Positions 7,891-17,002 of a DNA stretch of 64,000 bases are shown piece after piece; the first letter of the stretch is position 1, and every line of letters begins with the position of its first letter. The DNA is from Sphingobacteriaceae bacterium. Lineage in GTDB: Bacteria; Bacteroidota; Bacteroidia; B-17B0; Aurantibacillaceae. Position numbers and translations under genes: made by a program. The stretch spans positions 1 to 64,000 of the forward strand of contig CANKBS010000017.1 in assembly GCA_947480015.1 (NCBI GenBank), given 5' to 3'. The notes beneath the pieces are model-generated. The model did no database searches. It was not told where the DNA came from and saw only the letters and a list, made by a program, of their open reading frames with translations.

Positions 7891-8847
7891 TTATTTTTCT
7901 TCACAATACAAATACATACTGGCCATTGCCGAATGTCGTTCGGCTTGCGTTTTATGATAGACGCTTATTAATTTGTAGATATGGTTGCTGTAGAATAAAA
8001 TGCCCTCATCAATTGATTTAACTGGAATCACTTCCAGACCTACCTTCCCTTTTGAGCCAATCATTTCTGCTTTATAGATACTTAATCCAGTAGTATTATC
8101 AATAAGTTCGAGTGATTTACAAAAGGGATGCACATGCACTGAAAAAAAGTGTACCAAGGTAGTTGTACTGAGGTTCAACATGCGCGTTACGTCGGTACAC
8201 GTTGTTTCAAGACTGTCTGAAAGAACCCAGTGTCCGGTAAATTCTCTACTATAATTATCGCGAAAAGGATATCCGTCTTTCATTTCTACACCGGTATTAC
8301 TGCAACACAACTTTAACAAATCATTGGAAGTTATCAGGGTGTCGGTTTTTCCAGTTGGTTTTTCATCAAAGGCACCACGCGGACCGGCTACTTGTTTACA
8401 TTCAAAAACACTTTGTTGGTACAAGGCGCGCATGCTTTCAGCGATTTCACAATTACGCTTGTAGTAAATGGTAACTTTCTGTTTAACCTTCACATTTACA
8501 GGAAGTTGATTGTGATTAAGTACCTGAAAGTCTACACGCAATCGCTGATTCGACATAAGTGGAATGCCATAATGCTCCGGTAAATGTATTTCGGTTTGGC
8601 CTTCGGTTAAGGTAAACAAACGCTTATCGGTACCAAGGGTTTTGAGTTTCCAAGGCAATATGTTGTTATGGCCAATGTTTAAATTGTTATGACACATAAA
8701 ATCATAAGTCAAACGCGTATTCTTGTCATCAAATAACTCCACTTTATAACCGGTAATCCATAGGAGCTCAGGTAAAAAGGCAGAACTTATAATTTTGGTA
8801 AGATGATCATTTATAAAAACTTCCTTAGCCGTCATGGGCCCTTCCAT
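7891..8847 (-). CDS. Unassigned extracytoplasmic protein; 3' part of a gene interrupted by a frameshift
   Basis: 318 residues if started at the ATG at 8847, but that ATG is internal: the same frame stays open upstream and reads SIESPYLLIDTIFRS directly into MEGPMTAKEV, and a second frame supplies a membrane anchor (see 8848-9089). The body contains FMCHNNLNIGHNNILPW, FTLTEGQTEIHLPEHYGIP and HVHPFC, i.e. several conserved-looking His/Cys positions. It faintly recalls plant Nod19/ascorbate-dependent monooxygenase-like domains with metal-binding histidines, but I cannot assign a family with confidence. Located just upstream of the SIMPL gene. Confidence 0.55.
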   Translation of the reverse strand: MEGPMTAKEVFINDHLTKIISSAFLPELLWITGYKVELFDDKNTRLTYDFMCHNNLNIGHNNILPWKLKTLGTDKRLFTLTEGQTEIHLPEHYGIPLMSNQRLRVDFQVLNHNQLPVNVKVKQKVTIYYKRNCEIAESMRALYQQSVFECKQVAGPRGAFDEKPTGKTDTLITSNDLLKLCCSNTGVEMKDGYPFRDNYSREFTGHWVLSDSLETTCTDVTRMLNLSTTTLVHFFSVHVHPFCKSLELIDNTTGLSIYKAEMIGSKGKVGLEVIPVKSIDEGILFYSNHIYKLISVYHKTQAERHSAMASMYLYCEEK

Positions 8848-9089
8848 TGATCGGAAAATGGTATCAATTAAAAGATAGGGGGATTCGATACTGCGACGGT
8901 ATTCCTTTGCCTGCTTACTTTCAGTTTTATCTACTTTTAAATTTAAATACCAGTCGCTAAAAGAAAGGCTTTACGACTCTCCGGCATTTTGTACACATAA
9001 AGTTTAAAGAATAGGAGTCCGGCTGCTATGACAATAATTGCGGTGACAATAAAAAGTTTCCAAAGGATATGGCGTTTTATTTTTGGCAC
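8848..9089 (-). pseudogene. Out-of-frame 5' segment of the preceding gene (start codon, membrane anchor, frameshift)
   Basis: A GTG at 9089 opens a frame reading VPKIKRHILWKLFIVTA and a further hydrophobic stretch to about 9000, then YKMPESRKAF. This frame ends at a TAA near 8945. The frame that continues into 7891-8847 is open from about 8968 (LSFSDWYLNLKVDKTESKQ). Joining them needs one missing base within roughly 8951-8975, a run of short T and A tracts. A -7 box sits at 9111-9118, upstream of the GTG, supporting 9089 as the true start. No canonical slippery heptamer is present. Confidence 0.6.
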
Positions 9090-9110
9090 AAATCTTTTTT
9101 ATTTATCTAG

Positions 9111-9118
9111 CAAAGATA
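9111..9118 (-). promoter_or_regulatory. -7 promoter box for the frameshifted gene and SIMPL gene
   Basis: Minus-strand TATCTTTG matches TAnnTTTG exactly and lies 22 nt upstream of the GTG at 9089. Confidence 0.5.
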
Positions 9119-9243
9119 AGCCTTTAACAAGCATAAAAAACAGGTAGATTACATCCTTTTAGGCTTTTGTTAAAGGAAATGGATTTTAGACACGGGCACA
9201 GGACTTTGAATGAAGCGTATCAGCGTGCATTAATACACGCGCA

Positions 9244-10395
9244 CTACTCTCCACTCCCCAATATCAGCTTGCCTTTCAGCGCGTATTCACGAGTATATAT
9301 GGTGTAAAAATAAATCCCGGGTATATGTCCGATTAAATTTATTTGTTCGCTTGGCTTTGAGCAGCAGATTCTAAATAGTTCAGTGCCGTTCAGGTTTGTA
9401 AGTGTGATTAAATCACCTGTATTCAGATTGTTAAAATGAATAATGCCGCTACTAGGGTTAGGGTAGGGCAGTGCTTTGGCTTCGTTTTTGACGTCGTTTA
9501 AACCTACTGTATTCACTTGTGTTACATGAGCAAATTCAATGCCGCTTAACTGGTTTAAGTTTTTAATAGTGTCCTGCACTTTACCGTTTTGTGCGCTGAG
9601 GTTTAAAATATTTTGACTTGTTTTTGTAAAATAGCGGTGATTTTGTTTATCAAAACTGGTTTCGCCTTGTGTCATACCTATGGCGCCAAATAATGTATCT
9701 AGGGCGTTAAAGGATTTCGTGCTCACGGCAATACTGGCCGATAACTCAAAGCCGAGTTTATAATACGTGCCAACTAATTTGTCGGAAGCAGGATCATACT
9801 CCATTCCCCTAAACCCAAACTGGGGATTAATCGTGTCAATGAGAAAACCGTTAGAATCTACAACCATAATGCCCCGGTTATTTATTGCAAAATACCTTCT
9901 TAATACTTGGTCAAAGGTCGATTCCCCGCTTCGAATTCCCAGCACTTTTGGCAAGGTGTCAACGCTGGTAAATACTTTTGTGTTTATTTTTAGGCGAGCA
10001 AAAATTTCCACATTGCCCGAGGTATAAGAGCCAACCAAACTATTAATACGAGAATCAAATTCAATGCCATGCAAATCCTGAGCGGGTTTAAGGGTGTCTA
10101 AAACAAGTCCACTCAACACATCAATCATTAATATACCCACACTGCTTTTAATAAAATAGTGTCCGCTTGCATCGTCATAGGTCGATTCGCCCGACTGTAT
10201 GGTAAAACTGCCGTTAAGCAATGAAACTGGTGTAAAGTACTTGGCAGTAATGTCGTAAGAACCAAAACTAGCCTGGTTGTTCTTCCAGCAAAGTCCGTAA
10301 ATTTTATCGGCAGGTTGCGCCCTGTAACGGATACCTAAAAAAACAAGGGCACTGAGAACGAGCAACAGTTTATAAGTCATTTTGGGTTGAAACAT
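9244..10395 (-). CDS. T9SS type A cargo protein with beta-propeller-like repeats
   Basis: 383 residues. Signal peptide within the first about 28 residues; a second ATG at 10380 is also possible. The central part has three similar units around QSGESTYDDASGHYFIKSS, RSGESTFDQVLRRYFAINN and TQGETSFDKQNHRYFTKTS, each followed by a GIEFD/GMEYD-type segment, suggesting propeller blades. The last about 75 residues are the T9SS type A sorting domain: PYPNPSSGIIHFNNL, LTNLNGTELF, GIYFYTIYT, ending in KGKLIL. It should be exported across the outer membrane by the type IX system. Ligand or activity unknown. Confidence 0.75.
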   Translation of the reverse strand: MFQPKMTYKLLLVLSALVFLGIRYRAQPADKIYGLCWKNNQASFGSYDITAKYFTPVSLLNGSFTIQSGESTYDDASGHYFIKSSVGILMIDVLSGLVLDTLKPAQDLHGIEFDSRINSLVGSYTSGNVEIFARLKINTKVFTSVDTLPKVLGIRSGESTFDQVLRRYFAINNRGIMVVDSNGFLIDTINPQFGFRGMEYDPASDKLVGTYYKLGFELSASIAVSTKSFNALDTLFGAIGMTQGETSFDKQNHRYFTKTSQNILNLSAQNGKVQDTIKNLNQLSGIEFAHVTQVNTVGLNDVKNEAKALPYPNPSSGIIHFNNLNTGDLITLTNLNGTELFRICCSKPSEQINLIGHIPGIYFYTIYTREYALKGKLILGSGE

Positions 10396-10409
10396 AATAG
10401 GAGTTTTGA

Positions 10410-11567
10410 TTAACGAAGGATTAATTTACCCTCCTGTTTGCTGTGTTTATCGTTGCTTACCCGGTAAAAATAAATGCCCTTAGCTCTGCCATCCAATTCT
10501 ACATTTACAGTGGTTTCTTTGGCTTCCGCACTATAAACGGGTTTTCCATTAATATCAAATACTTCAATGACTTCACCGCGTTCTAAATTACTGAACGTAA
10601 ATTTGCCAAAACTGGGATTCGGAAAAATATCAATACCCGTACGTGCACCACTAATGCTGTTGATGCCGGCTGTTTCAGGACCTTTGGTGCGGAAATTCCA
10701 GATTGGCGAATAGGTTCTATTGCCACCATTGGTGACCTTAATGCGCCAAAAGTATTTGGTATTGGATTTTAATTGATTTAAATTGTATAATAAATTGCTG
10801 GCATCTACCGAGCGGATAGTGTCATTCACAAACAAGGAATCGGTACTCACGTCTAAATGGTAAAAAAGTGCACCTGGAACGGCATTCCATTTTAATTGTA
10901 ACACCGTTAAGGTGTCAACATTGTCGGTACCCTTAGTCGGTGTAATTAATACGGGTGCCGGTAAAATGCTGTCGTTCGAGCCGAGATAGGTTACAAACAT
11001 TTCTATTTTTTGAGCAGGCATGCTGGCATACGGACTTGCCATGCAGGGAGCGCCCACAATGGTATCAACACAGCCCATGCCTGAAATAACACGACCATAG
11101 GCAGAATACAAGCCGTTTAAATTGGAGGCAGCTGCCACACAAATAAAAAACTGAGACGTGGCACTGTTAATATTTTGAGAGCGGGCAGCAGATAAAATTC
11201 CTCGGGTATGTTTTAGAAATCCAAATTCGGCATTTACGGTCGGTTGTCCGGCCTGACCGAAACCCCAGGTTGAAATGGCGCCATGACGCGAATTAGGATC
11301 GCCACCCTGAATCACAAAGCCCGGTACCACACGATGAAAGGCCGTGGTGTCGTAAAACTGAACACTTACTAAACTATCAAAATTACGCACATGATGCGGC
11401 GCAATATCCGGAAAAAGTTCGATCTTAATTTTACCTAACACATTTCCGCCACGTTTGGTAAGGATCTGAAACTGCGGTTTGCCGGTGTAAGTGTAACTGG
11501 TTTGGGCAAGTAATCCGCCAAAAAAACACAGACTTAAAAATAAACTAAGACGTAAAGATTTATTCAT
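10410..11567 (-). CDS. Secreted cyclophilin-type peptidyl-prolyl isomerase with fibronectin-like and T9SS domains
   Basis: 385 residues: signal peptide 1-21; cyclophilin domain about 32-195 with FHRVVPGFVIQGGDP at 77-91 (catalytic Arg79) and SQFFI; a fibronectin III-like segment about 205-300 (TVLQLKWNAVPGALFYHLDV, NTKYFWRIKV); and a C-terminal type A sorting domain (IDIFPNPSFGKFTFSNL ... GIYFYRV ... KLIL). The enzyme catalyses proline cis-trans isomerisation and would act at the cell surface or outside. It is followed after 14 nt by another T9SS cargo gene, likely in the same operon. Confidence 0.85.
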   Translation of the reverse strand: MNKSLRLSLFLSLCFFGGLLAQTSYTYTGKPQFQILTKRGGNVLGKIKIELFPDIAPHHVRNFDSLVSVQFYDTTAFHRVVPGFVIQGGDPNSRHGAISTWGFGQAGQPTVNAEFGFLKHTRGILSAARSQNINSATSQFFICVAAASNLNGLYSAYGRVISGMGCVDTIVGAPCMASPYASMPAQKIEMFVTYLGSNDSILPAPVLITPTKGTDNVDTLTVLQLKWNAVPGALFYHLDVSTDSLFVNDTIRSVDASNLLYNLNQLKSNTKYFWRIKVTNGGNRTYSPIWNFRTKGPETAGINSISGARTGIDIFPNPSFGKFTFSNLERGEVIEVFDINGKPVYSAEAKETTVNVELDGRAKGIYFYRVSNDKHSKQEGKLILR

Positions 11568-11624
11568 TGTGATGGATTTAAAAATTCAATAAACTGAAAA
11601 AAGTTCAGAATTATATTCTTAAAT

Positions 11625-11632
11625 CAAATATA
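11625..11632 (-). promoter_or_regulatory. -7 promoter box of the cyclophilin operon
   Basis: Minus-strand TATATTTG matches TAnnTTTG, 58 nt upstream of the ATG at 11567. The leader between them contains a small inverted repeat (CTGAA/TTCAG). Confidence 0.45.
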
Positions 11633-11673
11633 TCTATTTTTTCTGATGATTGGAAGAATTGTGGAGGGAAATA

Positions 11674-11712
11674 AAAAAACACAAGCAAGAATAGCTTGGA
11701 GCTTGTTTGTGG
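11674..11712 (-). terminator. Rho-independent-like terminator after the DinB-like gene
   Basis: On the minus strand, arms built on CAAGC and GCTTG with flanking complementary bases form a hairpin that is followed directly by seven T residues. It lies 15 nt past the DinB-like stop codon. Confidence 0.6.
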
Positions 11713-11726
11713 TTTATGTGATTTTT

Positions 11727-12227
11727 TTACAAGGTTAATTCGGCTATTACAGTCCAGGCTTCTTTGGTGCTGAGTTCAGCGCGCCCATTCATTTTTAAAT
11801 ACATAAACAACTGCATGCGGTAAGCAGCTAACCATTTGATGGGAGCATTAATAATAGCAATACCTAGAATCATTTTTTCTTTGGAAGGCAATTCCACTTC
11901 CATTTTATTCATATCTTCTTCCGAAATCATATTCATATACATCAACATATCTTCCATTTGCTGATCCAACCGTTCTTTAAAATTCTCGCGGGTCAGGGTT
12001 TTACGGTGTTCGCGAATTTTTACCCACTCTTCGGGGGTTAAATCGTTTTTAATAAACCAACGTAACATGGTGGCACCAATGCCCGACAGGTATTGCATCA
12101 ATTCAAGCGTACTGCGCATTTTTTCAGAGGGACGAAAATCAAGATCGCGTTCTTCAATAAATGGCGCCAGTTGTTTGAGTAAAAATATTTCGCGTTGTAA
12201 ATTTTGTAATAAAGCTTGTTTGTACAT
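11727..12227 (-). CDS. DinB-superfamily-like helical protein
   Basis: 166 residues, almost entirely helical. DFRPSEKMRSTLELMQYLSG near 30-49 and the C-terminal RMQLFMYLKMNGRAELSTKEAW resemble DinB/YfiT-type four-helix-bundle proteins, where similar positions hold the motif before a metal-binding His. The classical three-histidine metal site is not obvious here, so the fold call is moderate and enzymatic activity is doubtful. It has its own terminator downstream. Confidence 0.6.
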   Translation of the reverse strand: MYKQALLQNLQREIFLLKQLAPFIEERDLDFRPSEKMRSTLELMQYLSGIGATMLRWFIKNDLTPEEWVKIREHRKTLTRENFKERLDQQMEDMLMYMNMISEEDMNKMEVELPSKEKMILGIAIINAPIKWLAAYRMQLFMYLKMNGRAELSTKEAWTVIAELTL

Positions 12228-12323
12228 AATATGTGGTATTGAGATTAAAAATTAAAGATCTAAAATTAAGGACTAAAAATGAGGACAAGTGATAAAAAAT
12301 GAAAAAGAACGGCGTAAAAAGTT

Positions 12324-12734
12324 TTAAATTTCTTCTGTTTTTTTCTTTTCACCCAAGGCCAGTCGAATACAAAAAAGCGCCAATACAATGGTAACCGGGG
12401 CAAAAGAACGTTCAATAACATTAATGGAGTATACATTGGCGAAGGTGTTTAACGTAAAAATAAGTGCCATAAACCAAAGTAATATTTTTAGGAGCGAGTC
12501 ACTTAACCGTATTTTTAAAATCCCACTTTCGATTAAGAGTATGGATAATAAAAACAGGGTGGTGATGGTTGAAAAACCTTCGTAACGCATCATTTTTAAT
12601 GGCTCAGAGAGTTTTCCTCCCCAAACCATGTCGTAAGGAATTATGCCCGAAAGAACGAACACATGAAAGGTGAATACCAAGCTAAGGAGCATGATTGCGC
12701 CTCTGCGTGCAAAGGAAATACTAATGAATTTCAT
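12324..12734 (-). CDS. Four-helix membrane protein of unknown function
   Basis: 136 residues from the ATG at 12734. A GTG/ATG further upstream (12767) would overlap the methyltransferase gene by 28 nt. Four hydrophobic segments are visible: about 9-27, 47-65, 74-92 and 99-115, with a short polar C-terminal tail (GEKKKTEEI). It follows the methyltransferase gene by 5 nt, so the two are co-transcribed. I do not recognise the family. Confidence 0.6.
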   Translation of the reverse strand: MKFISISFARRGAIMLLSLVFTFHVFVLSGIIPYDMVWGGKLSEPLKMMRYEGFSTITTLFLLSILLIESGILKIRLSDSLLKILLWFMALIFTLNTFANVYSINVIERSFAPVTIVLALFCIRLALGEKKKTEEI

Positions 12735-12739
12735 AATTT

Positions 12740-13642
12740 CTAGCCCTCTTTTTTTACACTTCCCCAAACACCCAGAGGAAGCTTAATGCCGCTTTTGGCG
12801 GTTAAATACAGTTCTCCTATACTTAGGTCGGATTTGTTTTTTTGTGCAAATGGTTTTAATAAATTCTCAGGCACTAAAGCCGAAAAGCCCAATGAATAAG
12901 CATTTAAGATCAATAAATGTTCTTTCGGATCAAGAAGCTGTAATACCGAATCCATCATTTCACCAATATTGTCTTCCAGTTTCCATTTCTCACCGTTTGG
13001 TCCGTGCCCAAAGGCAGGCGGATCTAAAATAATGCCCTGGTAAAAATTACCGCGACGCATTTCTTTTTTTACAAACTTCAAGGCATCATCCACCAACCAA
13101 CGGATATTATCTAAATGCGATTTTTGCATGTTTTCGTTGGCCCAAGTAACCACTTGTTTGATACTGTCAACATGTGTCACCTCTGCTCCTGCTGCACGGG
13201 CAGCAATGGATGCACCGCCGGTATAAGCAAAAAGATTTAAAAATTTGGCTTTGGGTTTATGTTTTAAAAACGTGTAAATCTTATCCCAATTAACAGCCTG
13301 CTCGGGAAAAATTCCCACATGCTTGAAGGATGTTAACCCCAAACGAAAAACTAAATCACTGCCTGCAACAGTCTGCTTACTGCCAACTTCCTTTAGTTTA
13401 TACGTAATCTCCCACTGATCGGGCATTTGTTTAAATTTTTTCCAATCACCGCTGCTCGACGAACGGGGCATAAATTTTACATGCGCCATTTTTTCCCAGT
13501 CCTTTTCTGTATACACTTTTGGCCAAACAGCTTGAGGCTCGGGACGAATGGTGACGTAAGTACCAAAACGTTCGAGTTTTTCAAAATTGCCGCAATCGAG
13601 TAATTCGTAATCGGTAAAATTGCTAGGACTGAGTAATTCCAT
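12740..13642 (-). CDS. Class I SAM-dependent methyltransferase, RlmI/RlmK-like (COG1092 type)
   Basis: 300 residues. SAM-binding motif I is FLNLFAYTGGAS at 134-145, followed by the acidic VTHVDS motif II and the NPPY-like motif as LDPPAFGHGP at 206-215. The layout is that of 23S rRNA cytosine methyltransferases, but the N-terminal PUA domain of RlmI is absent and the enzyme is correspondingly short. The rRNA target is therefore an inference from family. A promoter box at 13727-13734 precedes it. Confidence 0.8.
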   Translation of the reverse strand: MELLSPSNFTDYELLDCGNFEKLERFGTYVTIRPEPQAVWPKVYTEKDWEKMAHVKFMPRSSSSGDWKKFKQMPDQWEITYKLKEVGSKQTVAGSDLVFRLGLTSFKHVGIFPEQAVNWDKIYTFLKHKPKAKFLNLFAYTGGASIAARAAGAEVTHVDSIKQVVTWANENMQKSHLDNIRWLVDDALKFVKKEMRRGNFYQGIILDPPAFGHGPNGEKWKLEDNIGEMMDSVLQLLDPKEHLLILNAYSLGFSALVPENLLKPFAQKNKSDLSIGELYLTAKSGIKLPLGVWGSVKKEG

Positions 13643-13726
13643 AAATAAAAATTAAATGTTCCCCGACTTCATATAAAGGCTAGGTGTAGAGGAAAGGCCT
13701 TTTTCCCGAACGGAGAATAATTCGAG

Positions 13727-13734
13727 CAAAGGTA
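13727..13734 (-). promoter_or_regulatory. -7 promoter box of the methyltransferase operon
   Basis: Minus-strand TACCTTTG matches TAnnTTTG; a TTTTG lies 23 nt upstream, close to the expected -33 distance. The 5' leader to 13642 would be about 75 nt and contains an AAAGGCCTTT palindrome near 13693-13702. Confidence 0.5.
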
Positions 13735-13836
13735 CATAAAGGTTTAAAGAATTAATACAAAATGGTTAACAAATAAACGTTGGTTAATTGGCAAAGAGGA
13801 TTATTTAAAATATATTCGGTAAAATTTAAAAGCTTT

Positions 13837-15270
13837 ATGCATACTAACCGTTCGGCCTTTGTTACCTTAATTTCTGTTTTCTTTTTTTGGGGATTTGTTG
13901 CAGCCAGCAACGATATCCTCATTCCGGTATTTAAAGAGAAATTGCATTTAGAGCAATGGCAAAGTCAACTTATTTCAGTGGCCTTTTATGTGGCTTATAC
14001 CGTGGGTTCAGTCATTTATATAATACTTTCTAAAATTTATGGTGGCGATATCTTAAATAAAATTGGCTACAAGAACGGAATTTCGCTTGGACTCTGTTTA
14101 TCGGCGTTAGGCACCTTGTTGTTTTATCCTGCTGCTGAGCTGGTTTCTTTTAATTTAATGATCACCGGACTTTTTATTGTGGCACTGGGATTTTCACTGC
14201 AACAAACTGCCGCTAATCCATTAGCCATTGTTATGGGTAATCCCGAATCAGCTTCCCAACGCTTAAGTATGGCCGGCGGCATTAATAATGTGGGCACAAC
14301 CATTGGACCGCTGGTAGTAAGTTATGCTATTTTCGGTAATGTAGGTTCAGGACTAAAACTCGACAGTATTGAATCGGTGAAATTCCCCTATTTAATTTTA
14401 GGCGCCGCATTTTTAATAGTAGCACTCATTTTTAAATTCTCATCTCTGCCAAATCAAATACATCACAACGACACAAAACCTTCTAAAGATGGACAAGAAG
14501 CTCGTTCAGGCTCGCTTAAATACCCACAATTGGTTTTAGGAATGATTGCCATTTTTTTATACGTGGGCGTGGAAGTATCAACGGCTTCCAACTTGCCGGA
14601 ATACATGCGTCAATATATTAATATTGCAACCGGTGATGCCGCCCCCTATATTTCTTTGTTCTGGGCTAGTTTAATGATTGGTCGCTGGACTTCTTCAGCC
14701 GGAGCGTTCGAAACATCCATGGGTATTAAAAAATTGCTTCGTTTTATCATGCCTTATCTGGCTTTTTCGGTTTTTTTATTGGTGAATGCCATTGCAAAAA
14801 GTGATCTCAGTGTTTTTTACCCGTATGCATTTGTGATCCTTATACTCATCGTTGCCGACTTTTTAAGCAAAGGAAATCCGGCCCGTCAATTGGTAATTTT
14901 TTCAAGCTGTGGAATTGCGGCACTTGCACTGGGCATGAGTACTACAGGACTTGTGAGCGTTTATGCATTTATCAGCGTGGGTTTATTTTGTTCCACCCTT
15001 TGGCCTTGCATTTTTACTTTAGCCATCAGTGGTTTGGGAAAATACACCAACCAGGGTTCGAGTTATTTAATTATGATGATTATGGGTGGCGGTTTGGTAA
15101 GTTGGCTGCAAGGTTGGTTAGCTGGCTCTGATCATTTAGGCATTAAAGCCAGTTACATCGTTGGTGTTTTTTGTTTTGCCTATCTGGCCTTTTATGGTTG
15201 GAAAGCAGCCGGAATATTACGTAAACAAGGCATTCAATTAGGAGAAACTTCAGAAACAAGTTCACATTAA
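13837..15270 (+). CDS. MFS sugar transporter, FucP (FHS) family
   Basis: 477 residues from the ATG at 13837; a TTG at 13780 extends the frame but gives a polar leader with no family match. About twelve hydrophobic segments. FFFWGFVAASNDILIPVFK at the N-terminus is the FucP-family opening, and ALGFSLQQTAANPLAIVMG is the conserved helix-4/5 region. Members carry fucose, N-acetylglucosamine or other hexoses with protons. The gene stands at the head of a glycan-degradation operon with glycosylasparaginase and alpha-mannosidase, so GlcNAc or mannose released from N-glycans are the likely substrates (inference). Confidence 0.8.
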   Translation: MHTNRSAFVTLISVFFFWGFVAASNDILIPVFKEKLHLEQWQSQLISVAFYVAYTVGSVIYIILSKIYGGDILNKIGYKNGISLGLCLSALGTLLFYPAAELVSFNLMITGLFIVALGFSLQQTAANPLAIVMGNPESASQRLSMAGGINNVGTTIGPLVVSYAIFGNVGSGLKLDSIESVKFPYLILGAAFLIVALIFKFSSLPNQIHHNDTKPSKDGQEARSGSLKYPQLVLGMIAIFLYVGVEVSTASNLPEYMRQYINIATGDAAPYISLFWASLMIGRWTSSAGAFETSMGIKKLLRFIMPYLAFSVFLLVNAIAKSDLSVFYPYAFVILILIVADFLSKGNPARQLVIFSSCGIAALALGMSTTGLVSVYAFISVGLFCSTLWPCIFTLAISGLGKYTNQGSSYLIMMIMGGGLVSWLQGWLAGSDHLGIKASYIVGVFCFAYLAFYGWKAAGILRKQGIQLGETSETSSH

Positions 15271-15281
15271 AAAAACACACC

Positions 15282-16268
15282 ATGACATCACGCAGAAAAT
15301 TTTTAAAACTCTCGGCACTAACCGCTTCAGTGTTTGCTGTAAATAAAACAAAAGCTTTAAACCTTGCCGAAATGGCCGCACCGGCAGTGAAACCCATCGT
15401 TTTATCTACCTGGCGTTTTGGTATTGAAGCCAATGCCGAAGCTTGGAAAATTTTAAACACGAACGGTCGTGCCCTTGACGCCGTTGAAGCCGGTGTAAAA
15501 GTTCCTGAAGGTGATCCAAAGGAACGCAGTGTGGGATTAGGCGGACGTCCTGATCGTGATGGTCGTGTAACCCTCGATGCCTGTATTATGGATGAATTTA
15601 GCAACATTGGTTCGGTTGCTGCTTTGGAACACATTGTACATCCCATTTCGGTGGCACGTGCCGTAATGGAAAAAACACCACACGTCATGCTAGTAGGTGA
15701 TGGGGCCTTGCAGTTCGCACTTTCTCAAGGATTCAAAAAAGAAAAATTATTAACGGCCGAATCGGAAGCCGAATGGAAAGAATGGTTGAAAAAAGCCGAT
15801 TATAAACCTCAGGCCAATATCGAAAATCACGATACCATTGGTATGATAGCTATGGATGGTGCCGGAAATTTATCGGGTGCTTGTACAACCAGTGGCATGG
15901 CCTTTAAAATGCATGGCCGAGTTGGCGATTCTCCAATTATTGGTGCAGGCTTATATGTCGATAATGAAGTAGGCGCTGCTACTGCCACCGGACAAGGGGA
16001 AGAAGTGATTCGCATTGCAGGTTGTCATACCGTGGTGGAATTAATGCGTCAGGGTATGAAACCTGAAGATGCCTGTAAAGAAGCGGTAACCCGAGTGATC
16101 GTCAGCATGAAAAGAAGAGGCAAATCTTTTACTGATTTACAGGTTGGTTTTATTGCGCTTAATAAAAGAGGGGAATACGGCGCCTATTGTTTACAAAAAG
16201 GATTTAATTACGCGGTGTACTCGGTCTTAGAGGATAATCATTTGGTTGATGCACCAAGTTTACGTTAA
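15282..16268 (+). CDS. N4-(beta-N-acetylglucosaminyl)-L-asparaginase (glycosylasparaginase), Ntn hydrolase
   Basis: 328 residues. A twin-arginine-like leader (TSRRKFLKLSALTASVFA) implies export. The autocleavage site is HDTIGM with the nucleophilic threonine at 185, generating alpha and beta chains; WRFGIEAN near 44-51 and GRVGDSPIIGAGLYVDNE after the threonine are the family's substrate-binding regions. The enzyme hydrolyses the GlcNAc-Asn link left after deglycosylation of N-glycoproteins. It overlaps cutC by one base and sits with a sugar transporter and a GH92 mannosidase, which fits glycoprotein scavenging. Confidence 0.9.
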   Translation: MTSRRKFLKLSALTASVFAVNKTKALNLAEMAAPAVKPIVLSTWRFGIEANAEAWKILNTNGRALDAVEAGVKVPEGDPKERSVGLGGRPDRDGRVTLDACIMDEFSNIGSVAALEHIVHPISVARAVMEKTPHVMLVGDGALQFALSQGFKKEKLLTAESEAEWKEWLKKADYKPQANIENHDTIGMIAMDGAGNLSGACTTSGMAFKMHGRVGDSPIIGAGLYVDNEVGAATATGQGEEVIRIAGCHTVVELMRQGMKPEDACKEAVTRVIVSMKRRGKSFTDLQVGFIALNKRGEYGAYCLQKGFNYAVYSVLEDNHLVDAPSLR

Positions 16269-16957
16269 TGCCAGTAAACAGAATTCTTGAAATAGCTTGT
16301 TTTAATGTGGAATCGGCCATCCTAGCTCAGCATGCAGGTGCTGATAGAATTGAGTTTTGCGAAAATTATAAATTAGGAGGCATCACTCCTTTGCAACAAA
16401 ACATTGCAGAACTTCGTAAAAAAATACACATTCCTCTGTTTGTGATGATCCGACCAAGGGCTGGTGATTATATTTATTCTGCTTTTGAAATTGAAAAAAT
16501 CAAACAAAGTATTTTCTTTTGTAAAGAACAGCACATCGATGGCCTGGTATTTGGAGCTTTAACCGCAGAGAATAAAATCGACATAAAGCTCTGTGAACAG
16601 GTCATTCAATGGGCAGCACCGCTTCCCATCACCTTTCATCGCGCCATTGATGAATGCCCTAATTTCGATGAAGCCATAGCGCATCTAATTAAACTTGGAT
16701 TTAAAAGTGTTCTTAGTTCCGGTGGTTCTGCCTCTGCACGGCAAGGCCTAAAACAATTGCAGCACCTGCAGCAAAAATTTGGAGATCACATCAATATCAT
16801 TGCTGGTGGAGGCATTCGCTCAACCAACTTAAATCAATTATTCAAAAGCCGCTGTGTCAATTACCATTCAGCCGCCATAACCTCAAACACTGAACTACCC
16901 GATACAAACGAAATTAAAACCATGAAAGACCTGTTGACAAATCAATCTTTCTTCTAA
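16268..16957 (+). CDS. cutC: CutC family TIM-barrel protein
   Basis: 229 residues. The family pattern is clear: EIACFNVESAILAQHAGADR at the N-terminus, RIEFCENYKLGGITP, VMIRPRAGDYIYS, TFHRAIDEC, and LSSGGSASARQG. CutC was named for copper tolerance, but its biochemical role is unsettled, and in Bacteroidota it is commonly found among glycoside-hydrolase genes, as here. The start codon overlaps the glycosylasparaginase stop (TAATG), indicating translational coupling and a role in the same pathway. Confidence 0.85.
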   Translation: MPVNRILEIACFNVESAILAQHAGADRIEFCENYKLGGITPLQQNIAELRKKIHIPLFVMIRPRAGDYIYSAFEIEKIKQSIFFCKEQHIDGLVFGALTAENKIDIKLCEQVIQWAAPLPITFHRAIDECPNFDEAIAHLIKLGFKSVLSSGGSASARQGLKQLQHLQQKFGDHINIIAGGGIRSTNLNQLFKSRCVNYHSAAITSNTELPDTNEIKTMKDLLTNQSFF

Positions 16958-17002
16958 AATTATTTCTTTGTACTTTCAAAAATAAATCAAAGCCTCATTT
17001 TA

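Noticed and set aside
8951-8975. Programmed -1 frameshifting in the gene at 7891-9089
   Set aside because: No X XXY YYZ heptamer lies in the correct frame and no downstream stem was evident; an indel is simpler.
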